A DNA stretch of 64,000 nucleotides from positions 26,588 through 90,587 of the forward strand of contig NZ_SGVY01000010.1 in the NCBI RefSeq assembly GCF_004535825.1. The letters run 5' to 3'. Positions 28,401-34,426 of this stretch are shown piece after piece. Made by a program: the position numbers and the translations under genes. The notes under the pieces are model-generated. The model searched no databases. It saw only the letters and a list, made by a program, of their open reading frames with translations, and was not told the DNA's origin. Each line of letters opens with the position of its first letter. The first letter of the stretch is position 1. This DNA comes from Segatella hominis. Its GTDB lineage: Bacteria > Bacteroidota > Bacteroidia > Bacteroidales > Bacteroidaceae.

Positions 28401-29085
28401 TGGAGATCACTCACTATACACAACCATGGGTGCAAAGATCACTCTTGATGCAAACAGAGGTGTAATACAGGCTACTGCAAAGAATGCACCAAGCTATTCG
28501 ACTGGTACAGCTTATATGTCACCATCTGGAATATTCGCTAACATGGCTGGAACCGATTCCATATCAGCATCAACAGGAAGAACGCACAGAAGTGCTATTG
28601 TTGGTCTCGGATTCGCTAATGTATCTAAGTCTGCTTATGAGTTTAATGCTGATGAAACGCTTGTAGCTGGTGTATATGGTAGAGCTGATAACCAGGGCAC
28701 AGCTCCAGCATACGGTGGATATTTCTGGGATCTCAAAGCGTGTGGACTGATCCTTAATACCAAGTTCATATCTGATAATTCATCATATAGTGAACGCTGT
28801 CTATCTAAAAGCGTATCATTTGTGATCGGATTGTGTAATAAGAATGTAGTTAAGGATGTATATCTTCCTAACGACACTAAGAACGGAAGAATAATCAAGT
28901 TCAAGCAGATGGGAGCTGGAGCAATGCGTGTTCGAGCACAGTCTGGGCAGCATATCTACGATAATACGAGTGAAAATGATTACTATTATTGTAGAGAAGG
29001 TGAGTGCCTGGAGTTCGTCTTTGGTATATGGGTGAAAGGTTCTACCACCACTAATGTATGGACTGTAAGTATGTATAAATATTAA
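22399..29085 (+). CDS. Giant tail hub/fibre protein with LamG-like and collagen-like regions
   Basis: This 2228-residue protein combines several parts. Residues 1-530 resemble a baseplate hub domain (tail-associated protein, with IKRNGTRIPLNKRIPF at the start). Repeated carbohydrate-binding-like modules follow (an EYNASYVYYKGDEVTYTN segment near residue 770 and again near 1900 as EYSASKTYYGTQY). Two GDTPYIMNGYWWIG-type repeats lie near 830-920, a LamG-like domain at about 1175-1335, and a collagen-like Gly-X-X region (GKDGTNGKDG repeats) at about 1842-1888. The C-terminal 280 residues look like a fibre head. It probably reaches the host receptor together with the DGR target protein. Confidence 0.8.
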   Translation: MGQFTLIKRNGTRIPLNKRIPFCAVKTAQQSRSLMADDTVTLEVVSTFLIDFEKGDKIKIDSDWYTIRTTVDRTKNSEDQYNYSITLYGCIYDLMKVMFRDTDVNGRSTSLTFDLTYSIKDFVKVIIYNMNRDYPGEWVFDDKDCPETEPKTVSFSCQNCLQTLQNECKDFDVDFQITTDKDGIHHIKIGKFGSVVTPPNGEKYFQWGRGHGLFTLVEGKVDDKAIITRMYGEGGTNNIPTAYRDYSERLQLPYPQRLNKHDHKLSDGTVVKAKTMQIGCTDDNKRYIEDAALSKKIGVEEDAIQNDEIYPKRTGTVTALGDDVYTFMDDTMDFDLKASNSNGTTYLIDGTSAKITFITGRLAGREFELHDYDHSTKKFILKPYKDARGLVFPTSNTTAFQIREGDQYKITDIIMPDSYIEDAEEDLWFYVYDKFLQAKQARAQYALTFSRSYFIENMPKDSDSCLFTPGDYVPIKDERFNLEKNIRIQKVERNLLLRHDYTLTISDTATISIINQAVINVQKHDTILEANRLKDLTRAKYGWRTTEELRNMIYDPDGYFDTDNIKPNSIDTNMLTVGSKSQQFVLADVIMQANLGGDPNLFKATSGTLCHLSISDTDIRYWKIAALEATLSEAGGYYLFAKCSKKGDTGSWYLTQEQLKFEPTSDPNNYYFQVGVLSSVYDSSWRDFVTTYGFTRINGNTITTGKIVTSDGYCYLDLDGNKFRMGDKQSYIDYNVQQRGQITLHNVRLLSTSGDSSEIGVYRGEYNASYVYYKGDEVTYTNNGVTATYRYIYSEPTKGYAPTVGTYWQCIAKGKDGEAGETPKIGDNGNWWIGSVDTGIKAEGVDGKGVNILGSYDSEAELKAAHPKGSPGDAYIVAGDLYSWDDVHKVWKNGGRIKGDAGDTPYIMNGYWWIGATNTGVKAKGEDAVMYEILPSVRIYSDTMVAAGDSLRVSLNKITGSNTENLTSLPKGFSLTLFGYGTDHIGKPTSKAISLDTSYKLSDLKISLKANMSLEVVLAGTNQVIVTKISMPYVKDGEKGTPGAPGEDGRTSYTHFKYSNDGGLSFTGNNGEEPGSYLGQYTDFEEMDSSDPTRYTWALIQGEAGNSGVDAAASSYFECRYAKNGSTVEPPTLDATALEPTGWSLQMPSVGKLEYLWMSMAQKSKLVEQTYCHIPFTAKDGCKDITGNYATELGSGGSIVTEGDRQFLSLPDDSDLRIKYDLPFGENFTLFFWFKTDQKKIGWAIQDAAFTLNMKEMDVKPGTWMHLAFRFSDRTVSCFLNGVRQATASLNKKLIGFTVYDSNMYASANCYDEFRMVNGALADVDIVKVYQDKADKLLSNWSVPTRISPYDGKDGVSVMARYSSDKQNWHTSFQTGDQWMQTSSDSGNTWGEACKIVGEAGANGKYTDYSFATSKDLTTKDVFTSPRIYTTWSDAPVATTKDYPYLWMKVVEVDSNGKKSQARYTRLTGDPGKDGVDGVDSKYIYLRGTGMNRTADGQVTIYNGTKTETITCATRGLTLVRVDRSSLAVLETYKCDTYSNVDSTLTAFAKKIKAYNSECFICLVSYDAVAWNDSLIDALKYCGGTDLHNRAQGRYPFAFLGIPGMAQGYAQMIQSSDSSSAPYAEISAYIANRMFSTAKAVEETCRLDLSNENETVTCDSSGKVIGSIQGTQATLYKGSSVVSGIYYSCSASGCSCSFSTTTGKATNIDMSSNKATLKISCTYDGVTYSAVYTISKVYPGKDGSDAVSRYLELSCTSVKVDKSGNVSPSKITAKQMKQVGGKAPENTTDLYLVGLASSKSTATQLKAKSITINVSSSDSFVDFTLKDGSGNVYDTERVPVIKDGKDGINGTNGKDGTNGKDGTNGTDGKNGRDGIDGKDGRDGTDGYSLAPIYRGEYSASKTYYGTQYRVDIVKYNGIYYVARVDAGTFSNVAPTNTSKWNPFGAQFESIATNLLLAEGANIGDWFLSGGKIVSTLSTTSSGKITLDAKGGLIQVESATSGGDHSLYTTMGAKITLDANRGVIQATAKNAPSYSTGTAYMSPSGIFANMAGTDSISASTGRTHRSAIVGLGFANVSKSAYEFNADETLVAGVYGRADNQGTAPAYGGYFWDLKACGLILNTKFISDNSSYSERCLSKSVSFVIGLCNKNVVKDVYLPNDTKNGRIIKFKQMGAGAMRVRAQSGQHIYDNTSENDYYYCREGECLEFVFGIWVKGSTTTNVWTVSMYKY

Positions 29086-29089
29086 AGTT

Positions 29090-29560
29090 ATGAAGTTACT
29101 AGGTCAGATTAATGAGTTCGGTTTCCTGGAAGGAAAGGAAGTATCAGACTACTGCCAGAGCTACCAGGGAACTGATGGGAAGATCCACCAGAAGATCATT
29201 ACTGCAGAAGATCAGACTAAGGATCTCCTTATCCAGGGCTGGAAGCCTGTGGATGATATTGATGAGAGCAAGCTGGAGTGTGAAGAAGGCTATGTAGTTA
29301 GAACCATCCCTTATGATGCTGGTGATCATATCGCATTCAAGTATGAGAAGGTTCCAGATGCTCAGATGTACAAACGCAAGATCCAGGATCTCAAAGATGA
29401 ACTTTCGGGATCGGACTACAAGATCACGAAGTGTTATGAAGCATCCCTTATGGGGTACGAATTGCCTTACGATCTCCAGGAGCTTCACAAGGTTCGCCAG
29501 GGGCTGAGGGATCGGATCAATGGTCTGGAGAATGTTTTATCAAACATACAAAATCAATGA
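29090..29560 (+). CDS. Hypothetical tail-associated protein (156 residues)
   Basis: The protein starts 4 bp after the giant fibre gene. The first half appears beta-rich, with a YQGTDGKIHQKIITAED segment. The second half holds a Lys/Asp-rich helix (YKRKIQDLKDELSG), then another helix at the C terminus (RQGLRDRINGLENVLSNIQ), probably a coiled coil. This architecture resembles the XkdW-like proteins that follow tail fibres in several phages and may cap or chaperone the fibre. Its stop overlaps the next start (ATGA). Confidence 0.6.
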   Translation: MKLLGQINEFGFLEGKEVSDYCQSYQGTDGKIHQKIITAEDQTKDLLIQGWKPVDDIDESKLECEEGYVVRTIPYDAGDHIAFKYEKVPDAQMYKRKIQDLKDELSGSDYKITKCYEASLMGYELPYDLQELHKVRQGLRDRINGLENVLSNIQNQ

Positions 29561-29793
29561 GCTGGATAACTGAGAGCAACAGGCAGAAGCATTTCTGGTA
29601 TGCCATACCATGTGGCTTCTTGATTACTATTTTGTTCGTGGCTGGTTTGGCTGCTGGTATGGAGTTCAAGGATAAGTCTTACGGAGACAAGTGGGACTGG
29701 CTTGATTTCCTGGCTACGATCCTGGGTGGTCTGGTAGGACAGATCATCCAGGTCATAGCCCTACTTTTAATGTGGAAAGGAGGTGTAATATAA
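29557..29793 (+). CDS. Small two-span membrane protein
   Basis: This 78-residue protein has a hydrophobic segment at residues about 14-34 (YAIPCGFLITILFVAGLAAG), a charged middle with DKSYGDKWDWLDF, and a second segment at about 52-73 (GLVGQIIQVIALLLMW). It lacks a signal peptidase site. Similar small membrane proteins lie near tail fibre genes of Bacteroidota phages. It may be a second holin or a superinfection-exclusion factor, but neither is shown. Its ATG overlaps the preceding stop. Confidence 0.6.
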   Translation: MSWITESNRQKHFWYAIPCGFLITILFVAGLAAGMEFKDKSYGDKWDWLDFLATILGGLVGQIIQVIALLLMWKGGVI

Positions 29794-29830
29794 GATTTTT
29801 GGTAGATATTTGTATAATTAATCTTAATTG

Positions 29831-29849
29831 ATGCGTATCTCATACGCAT
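29831..29849. promoter_or_regulatory. Palindromic operator before the DGR operon
   Basis: ATGCGTAT (29831-29838), ctc, then ATACGCAT (29842-29849) form a perfect palindrome with the same arms and spacer length as the one at 10146-10164. It lies just upstream of the -7 box at 29857-29864. Confidence 0.7.
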
Positions 29850-29856
29850 TTTTTTG

Positions 29857-29864
29857 TATATTTG
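29857..29864 (+). promoter_or_regulatory. -7 box of the DGR operon promoter
   Basis: TATATTTG matches the TAnnTTTG consensus and the next gene starts 42 bp later. The expected -33 position is taken by the palindrome, as in the capsid operon promoter. Confidence 0.65.
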
Positions 29865-29905
29865 CAGCAGAATAAGAATTATAAACATCAAACACGTTTA
29901 ATCGT

Positions 29906-30196
29906 ATGGATGAAGTAAAGAGTATCCGCATCCTTTCACACGGAAAGGTAGAGGATCTGAAAAAAGGCTTCAAGTTAGAGGATGGAAGCAGTTTCAGTGT
30001 GTTTGTTCGCCAGAAGAAGATCAACACAATGGATTCAAACGTTCTTCTCACTTGCAAGCTGATCGGTGATAAAGGCGCAAGCCCTTTGCCAGTTCCTATT
30101 GGTGACTGGTCTCCAGCTATGATAACAGAGATTTCCCCAGGTGCTATCTCGCTGGATGAATATGAAGTTTACTGGGGATCTGGTAAGGTATTCTAA
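29906..30196 (+). CDS. Hypothetical protein directly before the DGR target gene
   Basis: This 96-residue protein is the first gene of the operon with the DGR target and starts 42 bp after the TATATTTG box. It appears beta-rich (SIRILSHGKVEDLKKGFKLE, then FSVFVRQKKI) with a short hydrophobic C-terminal part. It has no resemblance to the four-helix Avd accessory protein. Its position 11 bp before the target gene suggests it may be a chaperone or partner of the variable protein, but this is inference. Confidence 0.55.
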   Translation: MDEVKSIRILSHGKVEDLKKGFKLEDGSSFSVFVRQKKINTMDSNVLLTCKLIGDKGASPLPVPIGDWSPAMITEISPGAISLDEYEVYWGSGKVF

Positions 30197-30207
30197 ATTA
30201 TAATAAC

Positions 30208-31563
30208 ATGGGTTTAATTTTAGGTAGTGGTAGCGGAACAAAACCACAGTTCCCTTATGATATGTGGTATGGTGTTCAGCACGACAACACAAGCAAGGAC
30301 TACAAGTTAAAGAGAGTGGGCAACCTGGAACTGCATAAAACTTTGCCGCTCCAGAACCGTATGAAGCGTTTCGTGGAAAATGAGGATGGTACAGTTAAGT
30401 ACTACCTTCATCCTAACGATTCTCGCTTAACAGAAGGTGGAGCTAAGGCGATCCTGGATGGATCAGATGGTAATGTGATGCTGGAGCTTCCAGAGCACTA
30501 TTTCCGTCTGGAGATCAATGGTACATCATGGATCTATGCTATCAGTGAGTATCCGCTTCCAGGTTTCACTAAGGTAGAACGACAAACGATCTCTCCTTGG
30601 TTTGCTACTTATGACAACGTTAAAAAGAAGCCTGTATCGGCTTCCTTCCTTACATGGGATGGCGATAATGTGAAGCGAGATTCAGACGGTCTGCCAGTTT
30701 TCTCGGCTAATGCCGCTAATTGTCGTGGTGGTAGCAATAACTCTTCCTGGGATGGAACATACAGAAGTCTGATCGGTATGGGTCGTACCTCGGTAAACAA
30801 GAACACTGTGCGTGGATGGTGTAACGCTGTAGGTAATGGTATCCATCATGGAGCTGGTAGAGCTTACAACACGATCAAGTGGTTCCAGCGTATCGAATAC
30901 GCTTCAATGTACAACCAGGATGCTTACACGGCTCAGCTTACAGATGAGGGCTATCACCAGGGAGGTCTTGGATCTGGATGCTCTTGTGATGGTAATCAGT
31001 GGAACACCCACAACGGATACAATCCTTTTATCCCTTGCGGTGTTACGCTTCCACTTGGTAACAACACAGGAAAGGTTTCCTATACTGTTAAGAACTGGGC
31101 TGGTGGTGGCACAGATAAGGTATTCCAGGTAACATCATACCGTGGTTTCGGTGTTCCTTTTGAATATCTCTGGATGCTGGCAGATGATTTCCTTGTATAT
31201 TATGGCGAAAGCGAAAGCACGCTGTATGTATGCAAGGATCCTTCTAAGTTCACTTCTCACTCTGATTCTGCCACTACAGTTCCAGAAGGATATGAAGCGG
31301 CTGTATCACTGCCACGTGATGATGGTTGGGGACTTGTAGAGGGTATCACCAGTTACGGCTTATCAGCTGTTAGCAAGGTAGGTGGTTCACCTACTACAGG
31401 TAATACAGATTATTTCTGGAAGAATGCCACAGTAGGCTGGTGGGGTGCTCTGCTCGGTGCGGATGCGGCTAATGGTGCGGATGCTGGGTTCGGCTGTCTG
31501 TATGCGTTTCATCGCTCCTCGCTTTCGTCTGCGTATTTTGGGTTCCGCTTGTGCCGAAATTAA
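30208..31563 (+). CDS. DGR target protein with C-terminal variable region (C-type lectin-like)
   Basis: This 451-residue protein is probably part of the tail tip or fibre. The last 40 residues are encoded by the variable repeat (31442-31550) and end in GFRLCRN, matching the GFR ending of C-type lectin-fold DGR targets. Trp412 stands just before the repeat. The middle has a KWFQRIEYASMY-type segment that resembles fibre or lectin-like proteins of Bacteroidota phages. Of 12 codons containing adenine in the template, 11 differ here, changing Asn to Asp, Ala, Tyr, Phe, His, Leu and Ser. The variable surface would alter receptor binding. Confidence 0.88.
   Translation: MGLILGSGSGTKPQFPYDMWYGVQHDNTSKDYKLKRVGNLELHKTLPLQNRMKRFVENEDGTVKYYLHPNDSRLTEGGAKAILDGSDGNVMLELPEHYFRLEINGTSWIYAISEYPLPGFTKVERQTISPWFATYDNVKKKPVSASFLTWDGDNVKRDSDGLPVFSANAANCRGGSNNSSWDGTYRSLIGMGRTSVNKNTVRGWCNAVGNGIHHGAGRAYNTIKWFQRIEYASMYNQDAYTAQLTDEGYHQGGLGSGCSCDGNQWNTHNGYNPFIPCGVTLPLGNNTGKVSYTVKNWAGGGTDKVFQVTSYRGFGVPFEYLWMLADDFLVYYGESESTLYVCKDPSKFTSHSDSATTVPEGYEAAVSLPRDDGWGLVEGITSYGLSAVSKVGGSPTTGNTDYFWKNATVGWWGALLGADAANGADAGFGCLYAFHRSSLSSAYFGFRLCRN
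31442..31550 (+). repeat. DGR variable repeat (VR)
   Basis: These 109 bp match the template repeat 258 bp downstream. Fifteen positions differ and all fifteen are adenine in the template; the 87 other positions are unchanged. The invariant 3' end gggttccgctt is a candidate for the initiation-of-mutagenic-homing site. Weaker similarity continues to 31556. Confidence 0.95.
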
Positions 31564-31576
31564 AAAATAAGGTACG

Positions 31577-31636
31577 GAAAGTTCGGTGTGCGGTTCGGCA
31601 CGGCTTCGACCTGGTTGCAAAGTACACTGAACTTTC
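31577..31636 (+). promoter_or_regulatory. Stem-loop after the variable repeat
   Basis: The arms gaaagttcggtgt (31577-31589) and acactgaactttc (31624-31636) form a 13-bp stem with one G-T pair. It begins 13 bp after the target gene stop. In the Bordetella DGR a hairpin or cruciform downstream of the variable repeat is needed for target recognition; this may be its counterpart, or a terminator. Confidence 0.6.
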
Positions 31637-31685
31637 AAAGCATTTCAGAAAATCAGAATTGAGAAAATAAAGTAAAAATATACAC

Positions 31686-31856
31686 GGTGGCGATCTCCAG
31701 GGGTGCTCTGCTCGGTGCGAATGCGAATAATGGTGCGAATGCTGGGTTCGGCTATCTGAATGCGAATAATCGCTCCTCGAATTCGAATGCGAATATTGGG
31801 TTCCGCTTTTACCGTGATTTCTAATTTAATAAAGATATTGTAGGAGTTTCGCCACC
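31686..31856 (+). ncRNA. DGR template RNA region enclosed by an inverted repeat
   Basis: GGTGGCGA (31686-31693) before and TCGCCACC (31849-31856) after the template are perfect complements and would close the template RNA into a large loop. DGR template RNAs need flanking structure for cDNA priming, so this repeat may be the closing stem. The RNA ends are not visible. Confidence 0.55.
31700..31808 (+). repeat. DGR template repeat (TR)
   Basis: It contains ten AAT codons in the frame of the target plus one TAT and one ATT, so 22 adenines, of which 15 are changed in the variable repeat. AAY codons are the usual design of DGR templates because adenine mutagenesis there gives many residues and no stop codons. 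It is not expected to be translated. Confidence 0.95.
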
Positions 31857-31904
31857 CTACCACACAGGATCCACTGGCACGTCTGGTGGATGGTAAAATA
31901 ATAT

Positions 31905-33140
31905 ATGATGGATAATAAAGCTGTGCAAGTAAGACAATGGGGTCACAAAGCTCAGAACAACGTCCACGGCACTAAGGATAATAATAAGGTGATCATCCCT
32001 TATGTGTATCAAGATTTCGATGATGTAGGCTATTACATAGGTAATACTGGTAAGCTGCTTATATCTCCTACTGCAAAGATAAGAAACGTATATCCTCTGA
32101 TATATTCAACAGAGAATTTGATCTTATCTCAGTACACAGCACAGAAGGGTAAGAAGGATCGCACAGAGATAGATGAGTTCAATGAGAACATCAATGAAAA
32201 TCTACAGATTCTGTATGAGATCCTATCTGATAAGACTTACGTTCCTGGTGAATATAAGGTGAAGGAGATACACGATCCAAAAGATCGTATCATTATGATA
32301 GCACCTTTCTTTCCAGATCGTATCATTCACCACTGCGTGATCAACGTGTTAAGCCCTTTTTGGACGCACATTTTCATAGCCAACACCTATGCTTGCATCA
32401 AGGGTAGAGGCATCCAGAAATGTGCTGATGATGTAGGCAAGGCTCTCATGCTTGATTTCGCTGGTACACAGTTCTGTCTGAAAACGGACAATACGAAGTA
32501 CTATGACCACATAGATCATGCTGTATTGAAGGCTATCCTAAGATACACCATAGATGATGAGGATCTCCTGGAACTGCTGTTTAAGATAATTGATAGTAAC
32601 GGTAAGAATGTAGGTTTGCCTATTGGCAATTTCACAAGTCAGTATCTGGCTAACATCTACCTGGCATACTTTGACCACTGGGTTAAGGAAGAACTTGCCA
32701 GGATGGTAAAGCAGAAGTTCGGCTGCAAGATATACTATTTCCGATATATGGATGATATGGTATTCCTGGCAGAAACAAAAGAAGCACTCCAGTTCGTTCT
32801 GGATATGGCTGGTTTGTATCTGGGAGCTGAGCTTCATGTGGAATTTAAGCAAACATGGCAGATCTTTCCTGTAGATGATCGCTCTATCGACTTTGTGGGA
32901 TTCAAGCAGAACCACTATAATATTCTGCTGAGAAAGACGATCCTTCTTAAGTTCTATAAGAAACTGGAGGAAACTCAGAAGCACTATCTCATTAAGAACG
33001 AAGAGGACATCAAGCACCTATTTCCATCCGAATATGGCTGGATCATTAAGTGCTCGGAACAACACAAGAATTTCATATTTAATAAATGTATAAATTATGG
33101 AAACATTAAGATTGAAAACAGGGCTGATCTCTGTAGATAA
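31905..33140 (+). CDS. DGR reverse transcriptase
   Basis: This 411-residue enzyme copies the template RNA with errors at adenines and delivers the cDNA to the variable repeat. The fingers/palm region includes GRGIQKCADDV, then LKTDNTKYYDHIDH with the first catalytic Asp. LPIGNFTSQYLANIYL is characteristic of DGR and group II-related enzymes. The active site YMDD is at residues 281-284. No maturase X or endonuclease domain is present, which separates it from group II introns. The start may be 31905 or 31908. The N terminus appears longer than in many DGR enzymes. Its end overlaps the next gene by 44 bases. Confidence 0.95.
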   Translation: MMDNKAVQVRQWGHKAQNNVHGTKDNNKVIIPYVYQDFDDVGYYIGNTGKLLISPTAKIRNVYPLIYSTENLILSQYTAQKGKKDRTEIDEFNENINENLQILYEILSDKTYVPGEYKVKEIHDPKDRIIMIAPFFPDRIIHHCVINVLSPFWTHIFIANTYACIKGRGIQKCADDVGKALMLDFAGTQFCLKTDNTKYYDHIDHAVLKAILRYTIDDEDLLELLFKIIDSNGKNVGLPIGNFTSQYLANIYLAYFDHWVKEELARMVKQKFGCKIYYFRYMDDMVFLAETKEALQFVLDMAGLYLGAELHVEFKQTWQIFPVDDRSIDFVGFKQNHYNILLRKTILLKFYKKLEETQKHYLIKNEEDIKHLFPSEYGWIIKCSEQHKNFIFNKCINYGNIKIENRADLCR

Positions 33141-33540
33141 GCCACAGGTGATTGATGATCTGAAAAATGGTCAGAGTACGTTCAACTATAACCACAACAT
33201 CAAAGAGGTTGAGGTGGAACAGAACGCTGGTAACACAGAGGCTGGCGAAGGTGAAGGCTCAGAGCCTAAGAAGGTAAAGAGCTGGCAGTATGACAGCTTG
33301 CGTGTTGAGTATCCTCGCACAGGTAACAACATCCTCGAAACGCTTCTTACTGAGAAGTACCCACAGGATCAGCAGCAGAAGCTGGTGAATGACTACCAGG
33401 CTGCACAGCTTGGTATCCTGGAGGATGAGGAAGCCGATAATGCTGTTGCATCCTACAAGGCATTCTTGCAAGATCGCAAGGCTATCAAGGCGATGGTTAA
33501 GGCTGATTGTGTAACTTATGGTATTCCAGACAGCATCTAA
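33097..33540 (+). CDS. Hypothetical phage protein overlapping the reverse transcriptase gene
   Basis: This 147-residue protein starts 44 bases before the end of the reverse transcriptase gene, so the two are probably translated together. A low-complexity acidic linker (EVEVEQNAGNTEAGEGEGSEPKK, only partly ordered) splits it. The C-terminal half is helical (QQQKLVNDYQAAQLG, then AVASYKAFLQDRKAIKAMV). It is not clearly Avd, which is a compact basic four-helix protein, but the helical C-terminal half deserves comparison. It may instead be a tail or fibre accessory gene. Confidence 0.6.
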   Translation: METLRLKTGLISVDKPQVIDDLKNGQSTFNYNHNIKEVEVEQNAGNTEAGEGEGSEPKKVKSWQYDSLRVEYPRTGNNILETLLTEKYPQDQQQKLVNDYQAAQLGILEDEEADNAVASYKAFLQDRKAIKAMVKADCVTYGIPDSI

Positions 33541-33547
33541 TTAGGAT

Positions 33548-33949
33548 ATGGAGATAGAAGATTTTGTCGATGAGGAAGGAGGAAACCAGGCAGATCTTTT
33601 CTGCTGTGAGTTCACCTCAATAGATGTAGTGATAAACAAGGTTAAGGTTTTCACTGGTGCGATTAACAAGAGCACTGAGAATGGAGATCGCTGCCTGGTA
33701 GCCTATGCTCCAGATTCAAACAACCCAAACGATATGGAACCAGCATCCGCTTTCTTCACTGAGAGCAAGAAGCTAAAGGAACTATTCCTTAACCCTAACA
33801 GGAAGTTTCCGTTCCGTGGAGTGATCAAGGTTGTTAGATATGGAGAGAACGCTGGCTTTAAAATGTTTTCTCCTTCCAGTCCTATCACCAGGGATGATGA
33901 AGATAATCTCAGATTCTATCAACGCTGCAAATTCAAAAAGAACAGATAG
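33548..33949 (+). CDS. Hypothetical phage protein before the holin gene (133 residues)
   Basis: The protein is acidic at the N terminus (EIEDFVDEEGG), then forms a mixed domain with FTSIDVVINKVKVF and a FPFRGVIKVVRYGE segment. No catalytic motif, signal peptide or membrane segment is seen. It lies 7 bp after the preceding gene and 5 bp before the holin gene. The family is not recognised. Confidence 0.6.
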   Translation: MEIEDFVDEEGGNQADLFCCEFTSIDVVINKVKVFTGAINKSTENGDRCLVAYAPDSNNPNDMEPASAFFTESKKLKELFLNPNRKFPFRGVIKVVRYGENAGFKMFSPSSPITRDDEDNLRFYQRCKFKKNR

Positions 33950-33954
33950 AGCCT

Positions 33955-34422
33955 ATGTATTCATTATTAATTGGTGTGAGAATGGAGCTTATCATTATAG
34001 TGATAGCCTGTTTTATCGTATTGCTTGCTATGGCTATAGATCTTGCCTCTGGTCTGGCTAAAGCTAAGGTCAGAGGTGAGATAAGATCCTCCTGGGGATT
34101 GAAGCGGTCGCTGATCAAGTTCATCACCTACGAAGGTGGTATGCTCATAGCGGCCGGTATAGACTTGCTGATCTACTTATGTAAGGTCATGGCACTAGTC
34201 CACCTGGAGATCCTGGAAGGCATTCCTATAGTTACTTGCATGGTTGGAATATTCCTTCTGGTTGTGGAGTGGCTATCGGTGCGAGAGAAGGCAGACGAGA
34301 AAACTAAAACAGAGTTTTCTCGTGTTGAGAAGCTGGCTAAAACAATGGTAAGCAGACAGGAGCTTGTGGATGCTCTTACAGATGCGCTTTCACAGGCAAG
34401 TAAAAACAGATCTAAAGATTAA
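33955..34422 (+). CDS. Phage holin
   Basis: This 155-residue protein has an N-terminal transmembrane helix (LIIIVIACFIVLLAMAID) followed by a DLASGLAKAKVRGE segment and two further hydrophobic segments (about 60-80 and 85-105). It ends with a charged cytoplasmic tail carrying a short coiled coil. This pattern fits the toxin-secretion/phage-lysis holin family. It stands directly before an amidase gene, as lysis holins do. The ATG at 33982 (MELIII) is an alternative start that removes nine residues. Holins form lesions in the inner membrane that let the endolysin out at a set time. Confidence 0.85.
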   Translation: MYSLLIGVRMELIIIVIACFIVLLAMAIDLASGLAKAKVRGEIRSSWGLKRSLIKFITYEGGMLIAAGIDLLIYLCKVMALVHLEILEGIPIVTCMVGIFLLVVEWLSVREKADEKTKTEFSRVEKLAKTMVSRQELVDALTDALSQASKNRSKD

Positions 34423-34426
34423 GGTT

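Noticed and set aside
31905-33140. Reverse transcriptase as a group II intron or retron
   Set aside because: There is no intron RNA domain or maturase/endonuclease part, and the adenine-specific template/variable repeat pair next to it identifies a DGR.
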